NCBI RefSeq assembly: GCF_001854185.1
Contig: NZ_CP017603.1
Span: 1,984,001 to 2,048,000 of the forward strand
Length of the DNA stretch: 64,000 nt
Direction: 5' to 3'
Source of the DNA: Clostridium formicaceticum
Lineage (GTDB): Bacteria; Bacillota; Clostridia; Peptostreptococcales; Natronincolaceae
Position numbers and translations under genes: made by a program
Notes under the pieces: model-generated
The model's input: the letters and a program-made list of their open reading frames with translations, nothing else
What the model was told of the DNA's origin: nothing
Databases searched by the model: none
Shown here: one piece after another, positions 44,826 through 54,416 of the stretch
Position numbering within the stretch: position 1 is the first letter of the stretch
Layout: every line of letters starts with the position of its first letter

Positions 44826-45070
44826 AAGATCCCCACTTTTGCAAGTGGGAGATCAAGCACTACATCCTCTGAATCGTAGCCGAATTTTATAGATAAAAGT
44901 TTTTATCTTCAGGGTTGAGACCTCTACTTCTAAGCATTAGCGTAGGTGGGGCTTTATAATCAGGTGGGGTAGACTCCCCATCTGATTCCCCAATGTTTCA
45001 GCTTGTTGAAACAAGTTCACTCAGGGAATCTTCATCAAGATTTTTCACGATATTCAGGGCGACCCAACTA
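44826..45070. repeat. Palindrome-rich repeat element (longest of three copies)
   Basis: It contains the hairpin CCCCACTTTTGCAAGTGGG (about 44831-44849), then GTGGGAGATCAAGCACTAC with TACATCCTC (44845-44869). A second hairpin follows (CCTCTAC...GTAGGTGG, about 44920-44948), then AATCAGGTGGGG / CCCCATCTGATT (44958-44987) and TATTCAGGGCGAC (45051-45063). Parts recur at 47831-47865, 56662-56720 and 1835-1847. No gene is inside. It resembles the ends of IS200/IS605-type elements or a MITE derived from one. Confidence 0.55.
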
Positions 45071-45403
45071 AAAGGTACTTGATGATCTTAATTCCATAGA
45101 AGAATTATTGTAAAAATATAATGAAATTAGCGACAGAATATTGTATATTGGATAGAAAAAGATGTATAATGAGAAACTAAGAGGGAGTTACAATTTATAG
45201 TATAAATGAATTGTTTTCTCCCCAAAACTGTATTTTCAACCAAAATAGCAGCAAGCATGCTGCTATTACTATATATTACAATCAGAGGCAAAGAACAGCG
45301 TCATAGGCATGTTTGGAAAAATTTTCAATATTAGCAATTCAGTGAAGAAATAGAGCTGACCCTGTGGCGTAGTAATAAATAGATGATGTGGGAGGTAAAA
45401 TTT
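45071..45403 (+). promoter_or_regulatory. metH promoter and long structured leader
   Basis: TTGTAT (45141-45146) and TATAAT (45165-45170) with an 18-base spacer form a promoter 234 bases before metH. The leader has a perfect hairpin ATAGCAGC / GCTGCTAT (45245-45252, 45259-45266). It also has a long-range 9-bp helix, CGTCATAGG (45299-45307) with CCTGTGGCG (45361-45369), enclosing about 50 bases and ending some 20 bases before the ribosome site. No S-box, T-box or cobalamin motif is visible. Confidence 0.45.
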
Positions 45404-47815
45404 TTGGAAAAATCACACTTAAAGAAAATGTTGAGGGAAAAGGTTTTGATGTTTGATGGAGCTATGGGAACAATGTTGCAGAAAATGGGGCTAAAGACCA
45501 GTCAATGTCCTGAGATATACAACTTAGAAAATAAAGAAGTTATTAAAAGTATACATAAAGGCTATATAGAAGCTGGATGCGATATTATTCAGACCAATAC
45601 CTTTGGGGGTAATAGAATCAAACTTTCTCAATATGGTTTTGGTGATAAAGTAGAAGAAATTAATAGACAAGCCGTTGCTCTTGCTAAAGAAACAGCTAAA
45701 GAGGGAAATTTGGTGGCAGGAGATATTGGTCCCATAGGAAAACTACTATATCCTTTAGGGGAATTGACCTTTGAAGAGGCATATGAAATATTCTTTCAGC
45801 AGGCGAAGGCTTTAATAGAAGCAGGGGCAGACTTAATCAATATTGAAACCATGTCAGACATAAAAGAAGCCAAGGCGGCGGTTATGGCGGTAAAGGACAT
45901 AGCAGATATTCCTATTGTTTGTTCTATGACCTTTCAAGAGAATATGCGAACTTTAACAGGCTCTGACCCTAAAACAGTTGTTACTGTCTTAGAGGCTCTA
46001 GGCGTAGATGTGATAGGTGCCAACTGTGGCTTTGGCCCGGATATGATGATAAAAATACTTAAAGAAATGTGTGACGTAAGCGATCGCCCATTGATTGTTC
46101 AACCTAATGCTGGGTTACCTAAATTGGTAGAAGGAACGTCTATTTATGACTTGTCTCCAGAAAAAATGGCCAACTATGTAGAGGATTTAGTTTTATCTGG
46201 TGCGAATATTGTTGGAGGATGCTGTGGTACCACTCCGGAACACTTGAAGCTTATGGTGGAGGCTGCAAGCTCTATAAAACCCTTACAAAAGAAAAAAATA
46301 TCCTTTTCTAAATTAGCCAGTAGGACGACAACCTTCCTTATAGGAGAAGAATTTCCTACTGCTGTTATAGGAGGATATATTAACCCTACAGGGAAGAAAC
46401 AGTTAATGAAGGCGATTAGAGAAGGAAATACATCAGTGCTTTGTGAAGAAGCTGTAAAGCAAGTAAATGCAGGAGCACATATTATAGATGTTAATCTAGG
46501 CTTGAGTGCAGAAGAAGAAAAAAATTTCATAACAAGGGCGCTTACATCAATACAGCGGGTGATTCATCAGCCTCTTTCCATAGATACTGTAAACTATGAT
46601 GCTATGGAGGAGGGGCTAAAGGTTTATGATGGAAAACCCTTGCTGAATTCTACTAATGGGGAAGATGAGACTTTACAAAGAGTAATAAAGTTAGCTAAAA
46701 AATATGGTGCTGCAGTAGTAGGCTTAACATTGGAGGATAAGGGGATTCCTGAAAAGGCCGAAGATCGGTTTAAAATAGCTGAAAAAATTGTAACAACAGC
46801 TGTTAATGAAGGTATAAGAAGAGAAGATATATATATTGATACCTTAGTATTAACAGCAGGAGCACAACAATCTTTAGCTATGGAATGTTTAAAGGCCATA
46901 AGGCTTGTAAAAAAAGAATTAGGTGTAAAGACTTTGTTAGGTGTTGAAAATATTTCCCATGGTCTGCCGAATAGAAGGCACTTGAACGACACTTTTTTAG
47001 CTATGGCGCTAGAGGCAGGATTGGATATTCCTATCCTTAACCCTTACCATTCGAGTAATTGGCCGATTATTAGAAGTTCTGATGTTTTAATGAATAAAGA
47101 TAAAAATGCTCAGTTTTTTATTCAATGGGCTGATAAAGTACCAGAAGCGAAGTCAGTGGCAAAAACTGAAGAAGCTAAAAGGGTAGATGAAGTAACGCAA
47201 CTTATAGAAATTATTTTAGAAGGAGATCAAGAAACTGTCATTCCTCAAGTGGAAGTCCTTTTAACGAATAGCATCAGCCCAGAAGAAATCATAAACCGTT
47301 GTGTTACACCAGCCTTGGAAGAAGCGGGAGAAAACTATGAGAAACAGATTTACTTTTTACCGCAGCTGTTGATGGCAGCGGAAACAGCTCAAAAGGTTTT
47401 TCAGCACCTAAAGCCTTTATTGCAGCAAAAGGAAGTGGATCATATAGGCACCTTCGTTATTGCTACTGTAAAGGGAGATATCCATGATATAGGGAAGAAC
47501 ATTGTTTCTATTATGCTTCAAAATCACGGATATCGTGTGATTGATTTGGGCAAAGATGTTGAGGCTGAAGTGATTATCGAGACTGCTATAAAAGAGAAGG
47601 CAGATATTATAGGTCTAAGTGCTTTGATGACTACAACAATGCAGGAAATGAAAAGTGTTATGGAAATATTGAAGGCAAGAAATTTATCCATACCTGTCAT
47701 GGTGGGAGGAGCAGTTGTAACGCAGCACTATGCAGAAATGATTGATGCACATTATGCAGAAGATGCTATTCAAGCAGTTCGTTTGGCAAGAAAGTTAACT
47801 AAAACTTTAAGTTAA
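45404..47815 (+). CDS. metH: Cobalamin-dependent methionine synthase, clostridial short form
   Basis: The product has 803 residues. TTG 45404 is eight bases after GGGAGG; ATG 45383 lies upstream of that site. Order: homocysteine/Zn domain (about 1-290; MFDGAMGTMLQ, GANCGFGP, GGCCGTTPEHL), pterin-binding domain (about 315-580; AGAHIIDVNLGLS, SIDTVNYDAMEEGL), B12 cap and B12-binding domain (about 600-803). The B12 domain has the DxHxxG motif Asp692-Ile-His694-Asp-Ile-Gly697. The reactivation (SAM-binding) domain is absent, as in many clostridia, which use a separate activator. It methylates homocysteine from methyltetrahydrofolate. Confidence 0.93.
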   Translation: MEKSHLKKMLREKVLMFDGAMGTMLQKMGLKTSQCPEIYNLENKEVIKSIHKGYIEAGCDIIQTNTFGGNRIKLSQYGFGDKVEEINRQAVALAKETAKEGNLVAGDIGPIGKLLYPLGELTFEEAYEIFFQQAKALIEAGADLINIETMSDIKEAKAAVMAVKDIADIPIVCSMTFQENMRTLTGSDPKTVVTVLEALGVDVIGANCGFGPDMMIKILKEMCDVSDRPLIVQPNAGLPKLVEGTSIYDLSPEKMANYVEDLVLSGANIVGGCCGTTPEHLKLMVEAASSIKPLQKKKISFSKLASRTTTFLIGEEFPTAVIGGYINPTGKKQLMKAIREGNTSVLCEEAVKQVNAGAHIIDVNLGLSAEEEKNFITRALTSIQRVIHQPLSIDTVNYDAMEEGLKVYDGKPLLNSTNGEDETLQRVIKLAKKYGAAVVGLTLEDKGIPEKAEDRFKIAEKIVTTAVNEGIRREDIYIDTLVLTAGAQQSLAMECLKAIRLVKKELGVKTLLGVENISHGLPNRRHLNDTFLAMALEAGLDIPILNPYHSSNWPIIRSSDVLMNKDKNAQFFIQWADKVPEAKSVAKTEEAKRVDEVTQLIEIILEGDQETVIPQVEVLLTNSISPEEIINRCVTPALEEAGENYEKQIYFLPQLLMAAETAQKVFQHLKPLLQQKEVDHIGTFVIATVKGDIHDIGKNIVSIMLQNHGYRVIDLGKDVEAEVIIETAIKEKADIIGLSALMTTTMQEMKSVMEILKARNLSIPVMVGGAVVTQHYAEMIDAHYAEDAIQAVRLARKLTKTLS

Positions 47816-47830
47816 AATACTGGGAATTAG

Positions 47831-47865
47831 GTGGGAGATCAAGCACTACATCCTCGAATTTTATA
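47831..47865. repeat. Short copy of the 44.8-kb repeat
   Basis: Bases 47831-47855 are identical over 25 bases to 44845-44869. After an 11-base gap in the alignment GAATTTTATA also matches. Confidence 0.7.
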
Positions 47866-47876
47866 AAAAGGTGATA

Positions 47877-47916
47877 AAAGATAGTGTACTTCTAAAAGTA
47901 GAAGTACACTATCTTT
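47877..47916 (+). terminator. Terminator of metH
   Basis: AAAGATAGTGTACTTCT (47877-47893) and its exact complement (47900-47916) surround a six-base loop, followed by a short T/G tail. Confidence 0.8.
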
Positions 47917-48092
47917 GTATTTAAAGAATTATGACGAAAAGTTTTTACATATAAAGGGGAAATTTTTCCTTTTAATTTAAAATATAGAAGGATTTTCCTA
48001 AAAACAAGTGGAATAATATAAGAAGATATCAAATTGGTAACGTTTTATTTTATAATCAACATGCTCTTTACGAGAAAGCGAGGGTATCGGTA

Positions 48093-50858
48093 GTGGAGTA
48101 TAAGCTATGGCATGATTTTACGCAAAAAGGTATTTTATCCTTAGAAGTTGAGGAAAATATTTCCAGGAGTTGGAAAACTTCAAGAATTTATAATGTTCCA
48201 TGTGAAGCACTTTACAAAGAACAGGAACTGAGTGCTTTCTTACTGGAAAAATTACTTCATCGACATAAGCAGCATTTAACATTTACAAAAGAATACCTTA
48301 ATGGAATTGCTCAAGGCTTCAGGGAAAATATTCAGAAAGCAGATTATGGTATATTTTTACTCAACAATGAAGGATATTTGCTTCAAACGATAAACAATTT
48401 TTCTGACAAAGAGGAAAAACTATTGGGATTAAGTGTGGGGGTAAATTGGGGAGTAAACATGAAGGGTACAACAGCCATAGGACTTACACTGGAACATAAT
48501 AGACATGAGGTTGTAAAAAACTATCAACACTATCAACAGAGATATCATCCCTACATAACAGAGGCTATACCAATAAAAAATCCTCAAGGAGATATGATCT
48601 ATATATTAGGACTATTAAGTTCTACACTTCAACATAGTAAATTGTTGAGTACTTTAGGTAGAATGACAGTAAGGGCAATAGAGAATGAAATGGTTGCTAT
48701 AAGATATAAAAGTGAAGTAAAAGAGTTAACAGAGAAGGTTAGAAAACAAAATAAGCGATATGAAACCCAGACAAATTTATTAAACTACATATTGGATAAT
48801 ACCAGAGAAATGATTTTTATCATGAATGAAGAAGGAAAATATATTCTATTAAATAAAGCTTCTTGGAAATTTATGAAGGAAAATCAGGTGTATAACTTAA
48901 GAGATATTTATGAAAAGCTACAAGTATATAATTTAGAGGGAAAAAGAATGACAAAGGAAGAGGATACCAGCCTGTCGATTTTTACAGGAAAACCAATATA
49001 TACGTGTAAAACCATGATAAGAAACCTTAAGGGAGAAGAAGCTTATTATCATATTCACGCAATACCTTATTGTGATGATCTTGACAGAAAACTGGCTATT
49101 GGCATTGTAGAAGATATTACCGATTATGTTAAGTTGCAGGAAGTGAAGAATAGTTTTAAAAGTAAGGCAGAACAGCTGGAGATGATTATCAATACTATTT
49201 CTGATGGGGTGGCTATTTTAAGTCCTGAAGGGGAGTATATTATGATGAACCCTGCATGTCTTAAAATACTGCCTTGTTTAGGGCGGAGTAAGAAAGGTCA
49301 TTATAAGATTTATGATGAAGTAGTTGAAGAAAAAGCATGTAGCATCATAGATAAAAAATCTTTTGGAGTGGTACCTTGTTTAAAGATAAAAAAACAGAAT
49401 GATGATAAGGTTTATACTGAAATGGCCAAAGAAAAGATATGCAATATTAGCATGATAGATAAAAAAGGTAATGTTATTGGGGTAGAAGACTATCCCCTAT
49501 TAAAGGTACTGAAGGGTAAAAAGATAAAAAATCAAGTTTTTATTATAAATAGAAATAGAAAGATCACATACATCCAATTAAGTGGCAGCCCTGTATTTGA
49601 TGTAGATGGTAAGGTGGCATATGCTGTAATTAGTGTAAATGATATTACAAAAATAAAAAAACAAGAGATGAAGATAAAGCAACAAAAAGAGTTTATCAAC
49701 AATGTTATGAATGCGGTTGGAGCACCCATGGCAGTTATTACTTATCCCGATTATGTTCACAAGTATTTAAATCATGTTTATTTAGAAATTATCTCTAGGA
49801 TTGCAGGCAAAAATCTAACCTATGAAGATATAATAGGCAAGACGATCTATGAAATTTTACCTCCAGCATATTCTCGATTTATGAAGCACAGGAAAGAAAC
49901 GCTAATAAGTGAAGAAATAACAGAAAGAGCAAAGATGCTCTCTGTTAAAACACCTCAGGGGGATGGACAGTATTATCAAGTGGTATATACGATGCTCCCT
50001 AATGGAGGAGATGGACAAAAACAAATGGTGGTAGTGGGAATGGACGTAACACCGCAGGTAAAATTGCAAAAAGAAACAGAAAGATTAACAAAATCTAGAG
50101 AAGAATATTTTGCAACAATTTCTCATGAACTTCGTTCTCCTATTACCATCATACATTCTGTTGTACAAATGCTGAAAAGCGAGTATTATACAAGGCATCT
50201 TACAGATGGAACAAAAAGACTTGTGTCTAAAGTAGAAAAAAATACCCTTCGTTTACTGAGACTTGTTAACAACTTTTTAGATATTACTAGAGCAGAAGCG
50301 GGATTTATGAAACTAACCCTTACCAACACCAATTTAGTAACCTATACTGACTTTATCGTAGAATCTATTTTGCCCATAGGAGAGAAGAAAAATATTGAAA
50401 TTGATTTTTCTTATGATTGTAGCACAGCTACGATTGCTTTAGATGTGGAAAAGTACGAACGGATTTTATTGAACTTATTATCTAATGCCTTTAAATTTAC
50501 AGAAAGCAATGGCAAAATTCAAGTATATATTCAAGAAGATGAGGAGTATATGAAAGTGGGGGTAAAGGACAGTGGGATAGGAATAGCACAAGAGGAAGTA
50601 GATAAGATTTTTAACCGTTTTTATATTGCAGAGCATATCAATAAGGGAGAGCATCGGGGAACGGGCATTGGACTTTCTTTGGTAAAAAAACTTATGGAAT
50701 TTATGGGGGGAAAAATAGAGGTTTATAGCCAAAAAGGCAACGGTAGTGAATTTATTTTGTTTTTTCCCAAGAAGCTAGAAGCCAATAGCCTGAATACAAA
50801 AATAGATAAACAGCAGTTAACAGAAAATGCTTACCTAGAACTAGAAAATATTCCCTAG
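48093..50858 (+). CDS. Sensor histidine kinase with activator-like N-terminus and several PAS domains
   Basis: The 921-residue product starts at GTG 48093 with a weak GAGGG site. The N-terminal 200 residues (ENISRSWKTSRIYNVP, GVNWGVNMKGTTAIGL, HYQQRYHPYITEAIPI) look like the GAF-type sensor half of AcoR/DhaR sigma54 activators. Several PAS-like blocks follow (about 225-340, 355-450, 460-545 and 555-665). The DHp helix has the phosphorylated His in ISHELRSPITIIHS (about 680). The ATPase domain has NLLSNAFKFTE, DSGIGI and GTGIGLSLV. No membrane segment is apparent, so it senses a cytoplasmic signal. No response regulator lies next to it. Confidence 0.85.
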   Translation: MEYKLWHDFTQKGILSLEVEENISRSWKTSRIYNVPCEALYKEQELSAFLLEKLLHRHKQHLTFTKEYLNGIAQGFRENIQKADYGIFLLNNEGYLLQTINNFSDKEEKLLGLSVGVNWGVNMKGTTAIGLTLEHNRHEVVKNYQHYQQRYHPYITEAIPIKNPQGDMIYILGLLSSTLQHSKLLSTLGRMTVRAIENEMVAIRYKSEVKELTEKVRKQNKRYETQTNLLNYILDNTREMIFIMNEEGKYILLNKASWKFMKENQVYNLRDIYEKLQVYNLEGKRMTKEEDTSLSIFTGKPIYTCKTMIRNLKGEEAYYHIHAIPYCDDLDRKLAIGIVEDITDYVKLQEVKNSFKSKAEQLEMIINTISDGVAILSPEGEYIMMNPACLKILPCLGRSKKGHYKIYDEVVEEKACSIIDKKSFGVVPCLKIKKQNDDKVYTEMAKEKICNISMIDKKGNVIGVEDYPLLKVLKGKKIKNQVFIINRNRKITYIQLSGSPVFDVDGKVAYAVISVNDITKIKKQEMKIKQQKEFINNVMNAVGAPMAVITYPDYVHKYLNHVYLEIISRIAGKNLTYEDIIGKTIYEILPPAYSRFMKHRKETLISEEITERAKMLSVKTPQGDGQYYQVVYTMLPNGGDGQKQMVVVGMDVTPQVKLQKETERLTKSREEYFATISHELRSPITIIHSVVQMLKSEYYTRHLTDGTKRLVSKVEKNTLRLLRLVNNFLDITRAEAGFMKLTLTNTNLVTYTDFIVESILPIGEKKNIEIDFSYDCSTATIALDVEKYERILLNLLSNAFKFTESNGKIQVYIQEDEEYMKVGVKDSGIGIAQEEVDKIFNRFYIAEHINKGEHRGTGIGLSLVKKLMEFMGGKIEVYSQKGNGSEFILFFPKKLEANSLNTKIDKQQLTENAYLELENIP

Positions 50859-50877
50859 CTTCTAAAAACGTCAAGGT

Positions 50878-50914
50878 AAAAAAGAGAATCTCTTTTGCAG
50901 AGATTCTCTTTTTT
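50878..50914. terminator. Bidirectional terminator
   Basis: AAAAAAGAGAATCTC (50878-50892) pairs exactly with GAGATTCTCTTTTTT (50900-50914). It separates the kinase from amt. Confidence 0.9.
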
Positions 50915-50921
50915 ATAATAA

Positions 50922-52181
50922 TTAGATATTAGACATATTAGGAATAGACTTTGGTTGAAAATCAGCGTAACTTTCGATACCGTGTTCTTCGATATCTAGG
51001 CCTTTTAATTCTTCCTCTGCTGGTACACGAAGTCCAATTGTCTTTTGTATTACCTTAAATAGAAGGAATGTAGTTGAACAAGTCCATAGAGCTACTGCTG
51101 CTACGCCAGTCAATTGGGTTAATAATAGGCTTATACCGCCTCCGTAAAATAAACCACCTTCTACAGCAAATAATCCTACAGCAATGGTTCCAATAGAACC
51201 ACAAACGCCATGAACACCCACAGCTCCAACAGGGTCATCAATTTTTAATACTTTATCTACAAATTCAACCCCATAGACAATCGCTACACCAGCAATGATA
51301 CCAATGGCAACAGCACCCATAGGGCTAACAACATCAGTACCGGCAGTGATTCCCACTAGACCTGCTAAAGACCCATTGAGCGTCATACTAACATCAGGTT
51401 TTCCATAACGAACCCAAGTGATTAGCATAGCTACAATTGTAGATGTCGCTGCAGCTAAATTGGTAGTAATAAAAATATGAGATATACCGTTGTAGTCCAT
51501 GCCAGATAAACTAGAACCAGGATTGAAACCAAACCATCCTAACCATAGAATAAAGACACCTAAAGCTCCTAAAGTTAAACTATGACCGGGAATAGCTTGT
51601 GGTTGACCTTTACTATTATATTTGCCAATTCGAGGGCCAATTACCCAAGCCCCTACTAAAGCTGACCAACCGCCAACAGAGTGAACAACAGTAGATCCTG
51701 CGAAATCCATAAAACCTAATTCACTTAACCAGCCACCGCCCCAAATCCAATGACCTACCACAGGATAAACAATCAAGCTTATAAAGAAACTATAAACTAA
51801 ATAGGAGCTAAACTTTGTTCTTTCTGCCATTGCCCCTGATACAATGGTTGCAGCAGTAGCACAAAAAACTGTTTGGAAAATCAAAAAAGCTTCTTTGGGA
51901 ATGGTTAACTCCAAATGACCTATATTCATCGTAGAAAAAAAGCTAATTTCTCCGATAAAACCACCATGACTTAAGCCAAACATAATACTAAAACCAACAC
52001 ACCAATAAACGAGAGAACCTATACAAAAGTCCATAAGATTTTTCATAATAATATTTCCTGCATTTTTTGCTCTCGTAAAACCTGTCTCTACCATAGCAAA
52101 ACCAGCTTGCATAAAAAACACTAGAGCAGAGGCAACTAACACCCATATCGTATCTATAGCAAAAATAAATTCATTATTCAT
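50922..52181 (-). CDS. amt: Ammonium transporter
   Basis: The 419-residue product is an Amt/MEP/Rh protein with about 11 transmembrane helices. Signatures are FFMQAGFAMVETGFTRAKN, DFAGSTVVHSVGGWSALVGA with the pore His, and GVHGVCGSIGTIAVGLFA with the second His. It lies 64 bases downstream of glnK, forming the common glnK-amt operon in which the PII trimer plugs the channel when nitrogen is plentiful. Confidence 0.95.
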   Translation of the reverse strand: MNNEFIFAIDTIWVLVASALVFFMQAGFAMVETGFTRAKNAGNIIMKNLMDFCIGSLVYWCVGFSIMFGLSHGGFIGEISFFSTMNIGHLELTIPKEAFLIFQTVFCATAATIVSGAMAERTKFSSYLVYSFFISLIVYPVVGHWIWGGGWLSELGFMDFAGSTVVHSVGGWSALVGAWVIGPRIGKYNSKGQPQAIPGHSLTLGALGVFILWLGWFGFNPGSSLSGMDYNGISHIFITTNLAAATSTIVAMLITWVRYGKPDVSMTLNGSLAGLVGITAGTDVVSPMGAVAIGIIAGVAIVYGVEFVDKVLKIDDPVGAVGVHGVCGSIGTIAVGLFAVEGGLFYGGGISLLLTQLTGVAAVALWTCSTTFLLFKVIQKTIGLRVPAEEELKGLDIEEHGIESYADFQPKSIPNMSNI

Positions 52182-52245
52182 ATCTAATCAACCCCTTTGT
52201 CGTGATAATTTAATTGAATATTGCGAAAAATCTAAAAATGTTGTT

Positions 52246-52593
52246 TTACAATGCCTGATCTGCTTCTTCGCCTGTTCGAATACGTACTACTTTGTCGACA
52301 GGTAAAACAAAAATCTTACCATCTCCAATGTCACCAGTACTACAAACCTTTTTTGCCGACTCAATGACTAAATCTGCTAGCGCTTCACCAGCAACCACTT
52401 CAACTTTTACTTTAGGTAATAAGTCCACGCTATACTCTGTACCTCTATAAAATTCTGTTTTTCCTTTCTGCAAGCCAAATCCTAATACCTGTGTTACTGT
52501 CATACCTGAAATTCCGATATTGTTTAAAGCCTGTTTTAGTTCCTCAAATTTGCTTTGACGTGTAATGATCTCGATTTTTACAATTTTACTCAT
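52246..52593 (-). CDS. glnK: PII nitrogen regulatory protein
   Basis: The 115-residue product has the T-loop GTEYSVDLLPKVKVEV with Tyr54 in the position of the uridylylated Tyr51, and the B-loop STGDIGDGKIFVLPV. It senses 2-oxoglutarate and ATP/ADP and controls Amt. ATG 52593 follows GGGAGG on the minus strand. A terminator hairpin lies in its leader. Confidence 0.93.
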   Translation of the reverse strand: MSKIVKIEIITRQSKFEELKQALNNIGISGMTVTQVLGFGLQKGKTEFYRGTEYSVDLLPKVKVEVVAGEALADLVIESAKKVCSTGDIGDGKIFVLPVDKVVRIRTGEEADQAL

Positions 52594-52623
52594 TCACTTC
52601 ACCTCCCTATGAATTGTAGCAAT

Positions 52624-52678
52624 AAAAAAAGCGCCCGCTACAAAAGAAATAGATTTTTATTGCCTTTGTAGAGGACGC
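52624..52678 (-). terminator. Terminator hairpin inside the glnK-amt leader
   Basis: On the minus strand GCGTCCTCTACAAA (52678-52665) pairs with TTTGTAGCGGGCGC (52644-52631) in 13 of 14 positions, followed by seven T. It lies about 31 bases upstream of glnK in the direction of transcription, and no gene upstream on that strand needs it. The arrangement suggests attenuation or antitermination of the operon, for example by an ANTAR protein or a glutamine-sensing RNA. The controlling factor is unknown. Confidence 0.65.
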
Positions 52679-52784
52679 CCTTGCCCCTAAAAAATATTAA
52701 TTTGTTTATAATAATACATTATACAATATATTTTGAAAATAGCAATACTTTTTTCAAAAAAATTTTCAAAATTTTTAAAAAATA

Positions 52785-54416
52785 TTAATTTCCTAGCATG
52801 ATGCTGATATCTAAAAGCTCTCTTTGCAACTCCAGTAGTTTGTTTTTTAGCTGATCATAATCCTTTTTTAGCACATCATCATCAATAAAACGATTTGTTT
52901 TTGCCACAAGACTTTCAAATTGATCATAGACCAGTTGAAGTTCTTTCTTAATATTTTCTCTTCTTTGAATAGGTTCTAATATTTCTCCTGAATAGGTTTT
53001 TAATACATCATCTTCTATTTGGAAGCTATAACCCACATTGGGAATGGTGGTGGGAATAGCATACTTATTTTTGATTTTTTGGGAAAGGGCTGCTGAAGCC
53101 TCTTCCTCACCATGTATAAGGAAAATCCTTTTAGGTTTCTTTTTAAAAGCGCCAAGCCAGTTTAATAAATCGGCCTGATCTCCATGACCGGAAAACCCTT
53201 CTATACTATGAATTTCTGCTAAAACAGCGATTTCTTCTCCCAGTAGTTTTACTTTTTTCACGCCATCCTTTAGAATTCTTCCAAGTGTACCACTAGCTTG
53301 ATAACCAACAAAAACAACACTATTTTTTTTCTTCCATAGATGATGTTTTAAATGATGGCGGACCCTACCAGCAGTACACATGCCACTGGCGGAAATAATC
53401 ACTTTAGGATAATTGGCATCATTTAGTCGCATAGATTCATTGTGATCCCGCACAAAGTAAAGGTTATCAAAGTCTAAGGGATTATCACCACTTAATATTA
53501 ATTTTTTTGCTTCCTCATCGAAACAATAGGCATTTTTTTTGAAAATTTCTGTAGCAGAAGTAGCCATGGGGCTATCAATATAAATAGGTACCCTGAGGAA
53601 GGTCTCTAAATCATTGGTATATTCATAGTATTTATTTAATTCATAGATAAGCTCCTGTGTTCTACCTACAGCAAAAGAAGGAATAATTACAGTGCCCCCC
53701 CGTAATACTGTAGTGTTAATGATATCCATAAGTTTTTCCATGCGCTTGTCGATATTCTCATGGAGACGATTACCATAGGTAGATTCTAAAATAAGATAAT
53801 CCGCACTTTCGATGAAGTCAGGGTCACGAATCAAAGGTTTATTTTTCATACCAATATCTCCTGAATAAACAATTTTTACAGTATCATGCTTTTCAGTGAT
53901 CCACAGTTCTATAATAGAGGAGCCTAAAATGTGACCAGCATCTTGAAATCGTACGGTAATACTGTCATTTAGCGTAATTTTTTGATGATAGAGTGCTGCT
54001 TCGAAATAACGAAGACTATTAGAGGCATCTTCTGCTGTATATAATGCTTCGACAGGAGGTTTTCCGGCTCGTTTTGCTTTTCTATTTTCCCATTCTACAT
54101 CAGATTCTTGAATATGACCACTGTCTACCAGCATAATTTCTGCTAGGTCTTTTGTAGCTTTTGTACAAACAATTTTTCCACGGAAACCTTCTTTCACTAA
54201 TTTGGGAATCCTGCCACTATGATCAATGTGAGCATGACTTAACAAAAGATAATCAATTTCAGCTGGATTAAATTGAAAGTTTTCATAATTTAATGCCTCC
54301 AAATCTTTTGTACCTTGAAATAAGCCACAATCCAACAAAATTTTATATTTTCCTGTAGAAATTAAAATATTGGAGCCTGTAACTACTTTAGCAGCACCTA
54401 AGAACTGTATTTCCAT
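52785..54416 (-). CDS. MBL-fold beta-CASP nuclease (RNA-processing type)
   Basis: The product has 543 residues. ATG 54416 follows GGGGGAGG; an upstream ATG lacks a site. The metallo-beta-lactamase motif is LLLSHAHIDHSGRIP, with further metal ligands in QDAGHILGSS and YSGDIG. The beta-CASP motifs are PSFAVGRTQELIYEL, ISASGMCTAGRVRHHL and SIEGFSGHGDQADL. These belong to the CPSF/Ysh1-like group of RNA exo- and endonucleases. The C-terminal 70 residues form a predicted coiled coil. RNA is the probable substrate. It is monocistronic. Confidence 0.88.
   Translation of the reverse strand: MEIQFLGAAKVVTGSNILISTGKYKILLDCGLFQGTKDLEALNYENFQFNPAEIDYLLLSHAHIDHSGRIPKLVKEGFRGKIVCTKATKDLAEIMLVDSGHIQESDVEWENRKAKRAGKPPVEALYTAEDASNSLRYFEAALYHQKITLNDSITVRFQDAGHILGSSIIELWITEKHDTVKIVYSGDIGMKNKPLIRDPDFIESADYLILESTYGNRLHENIDKRMEKLMDIINTTVLRGGTVIIPSFAVGRTQELIYELNKYYEYTNDLETFLRVPIYIDSPMATSATEIFKKNAYCFDEEAKKLILSGDNPLDFDNLYFVRDHNESMRLNDANYPKVIISASGMCTAGRVRHHLKHHLWKKKNSVVFVGYQASGTLGRILKDGVKKVKLLGEEIAVLAEIHSIEGFSGHGDQADLLNWLGAFKKKPKRIFLIHGEEEASAALSQKIKNKYAIPTTIPNVGYSFQIEDDVLKTYSGEILEPIQRRENIKKELQLVYDQFESLVAKTNRFIDDDVLKKDYDQLKNKLLELQRELLDISIMLGN

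Noticed and set aside
45171-45403. S-box (SAM-I) or cobalamin riboswitch before metH
   Set aside because: None of the conserved core strings of those RNAs are present in the leader.
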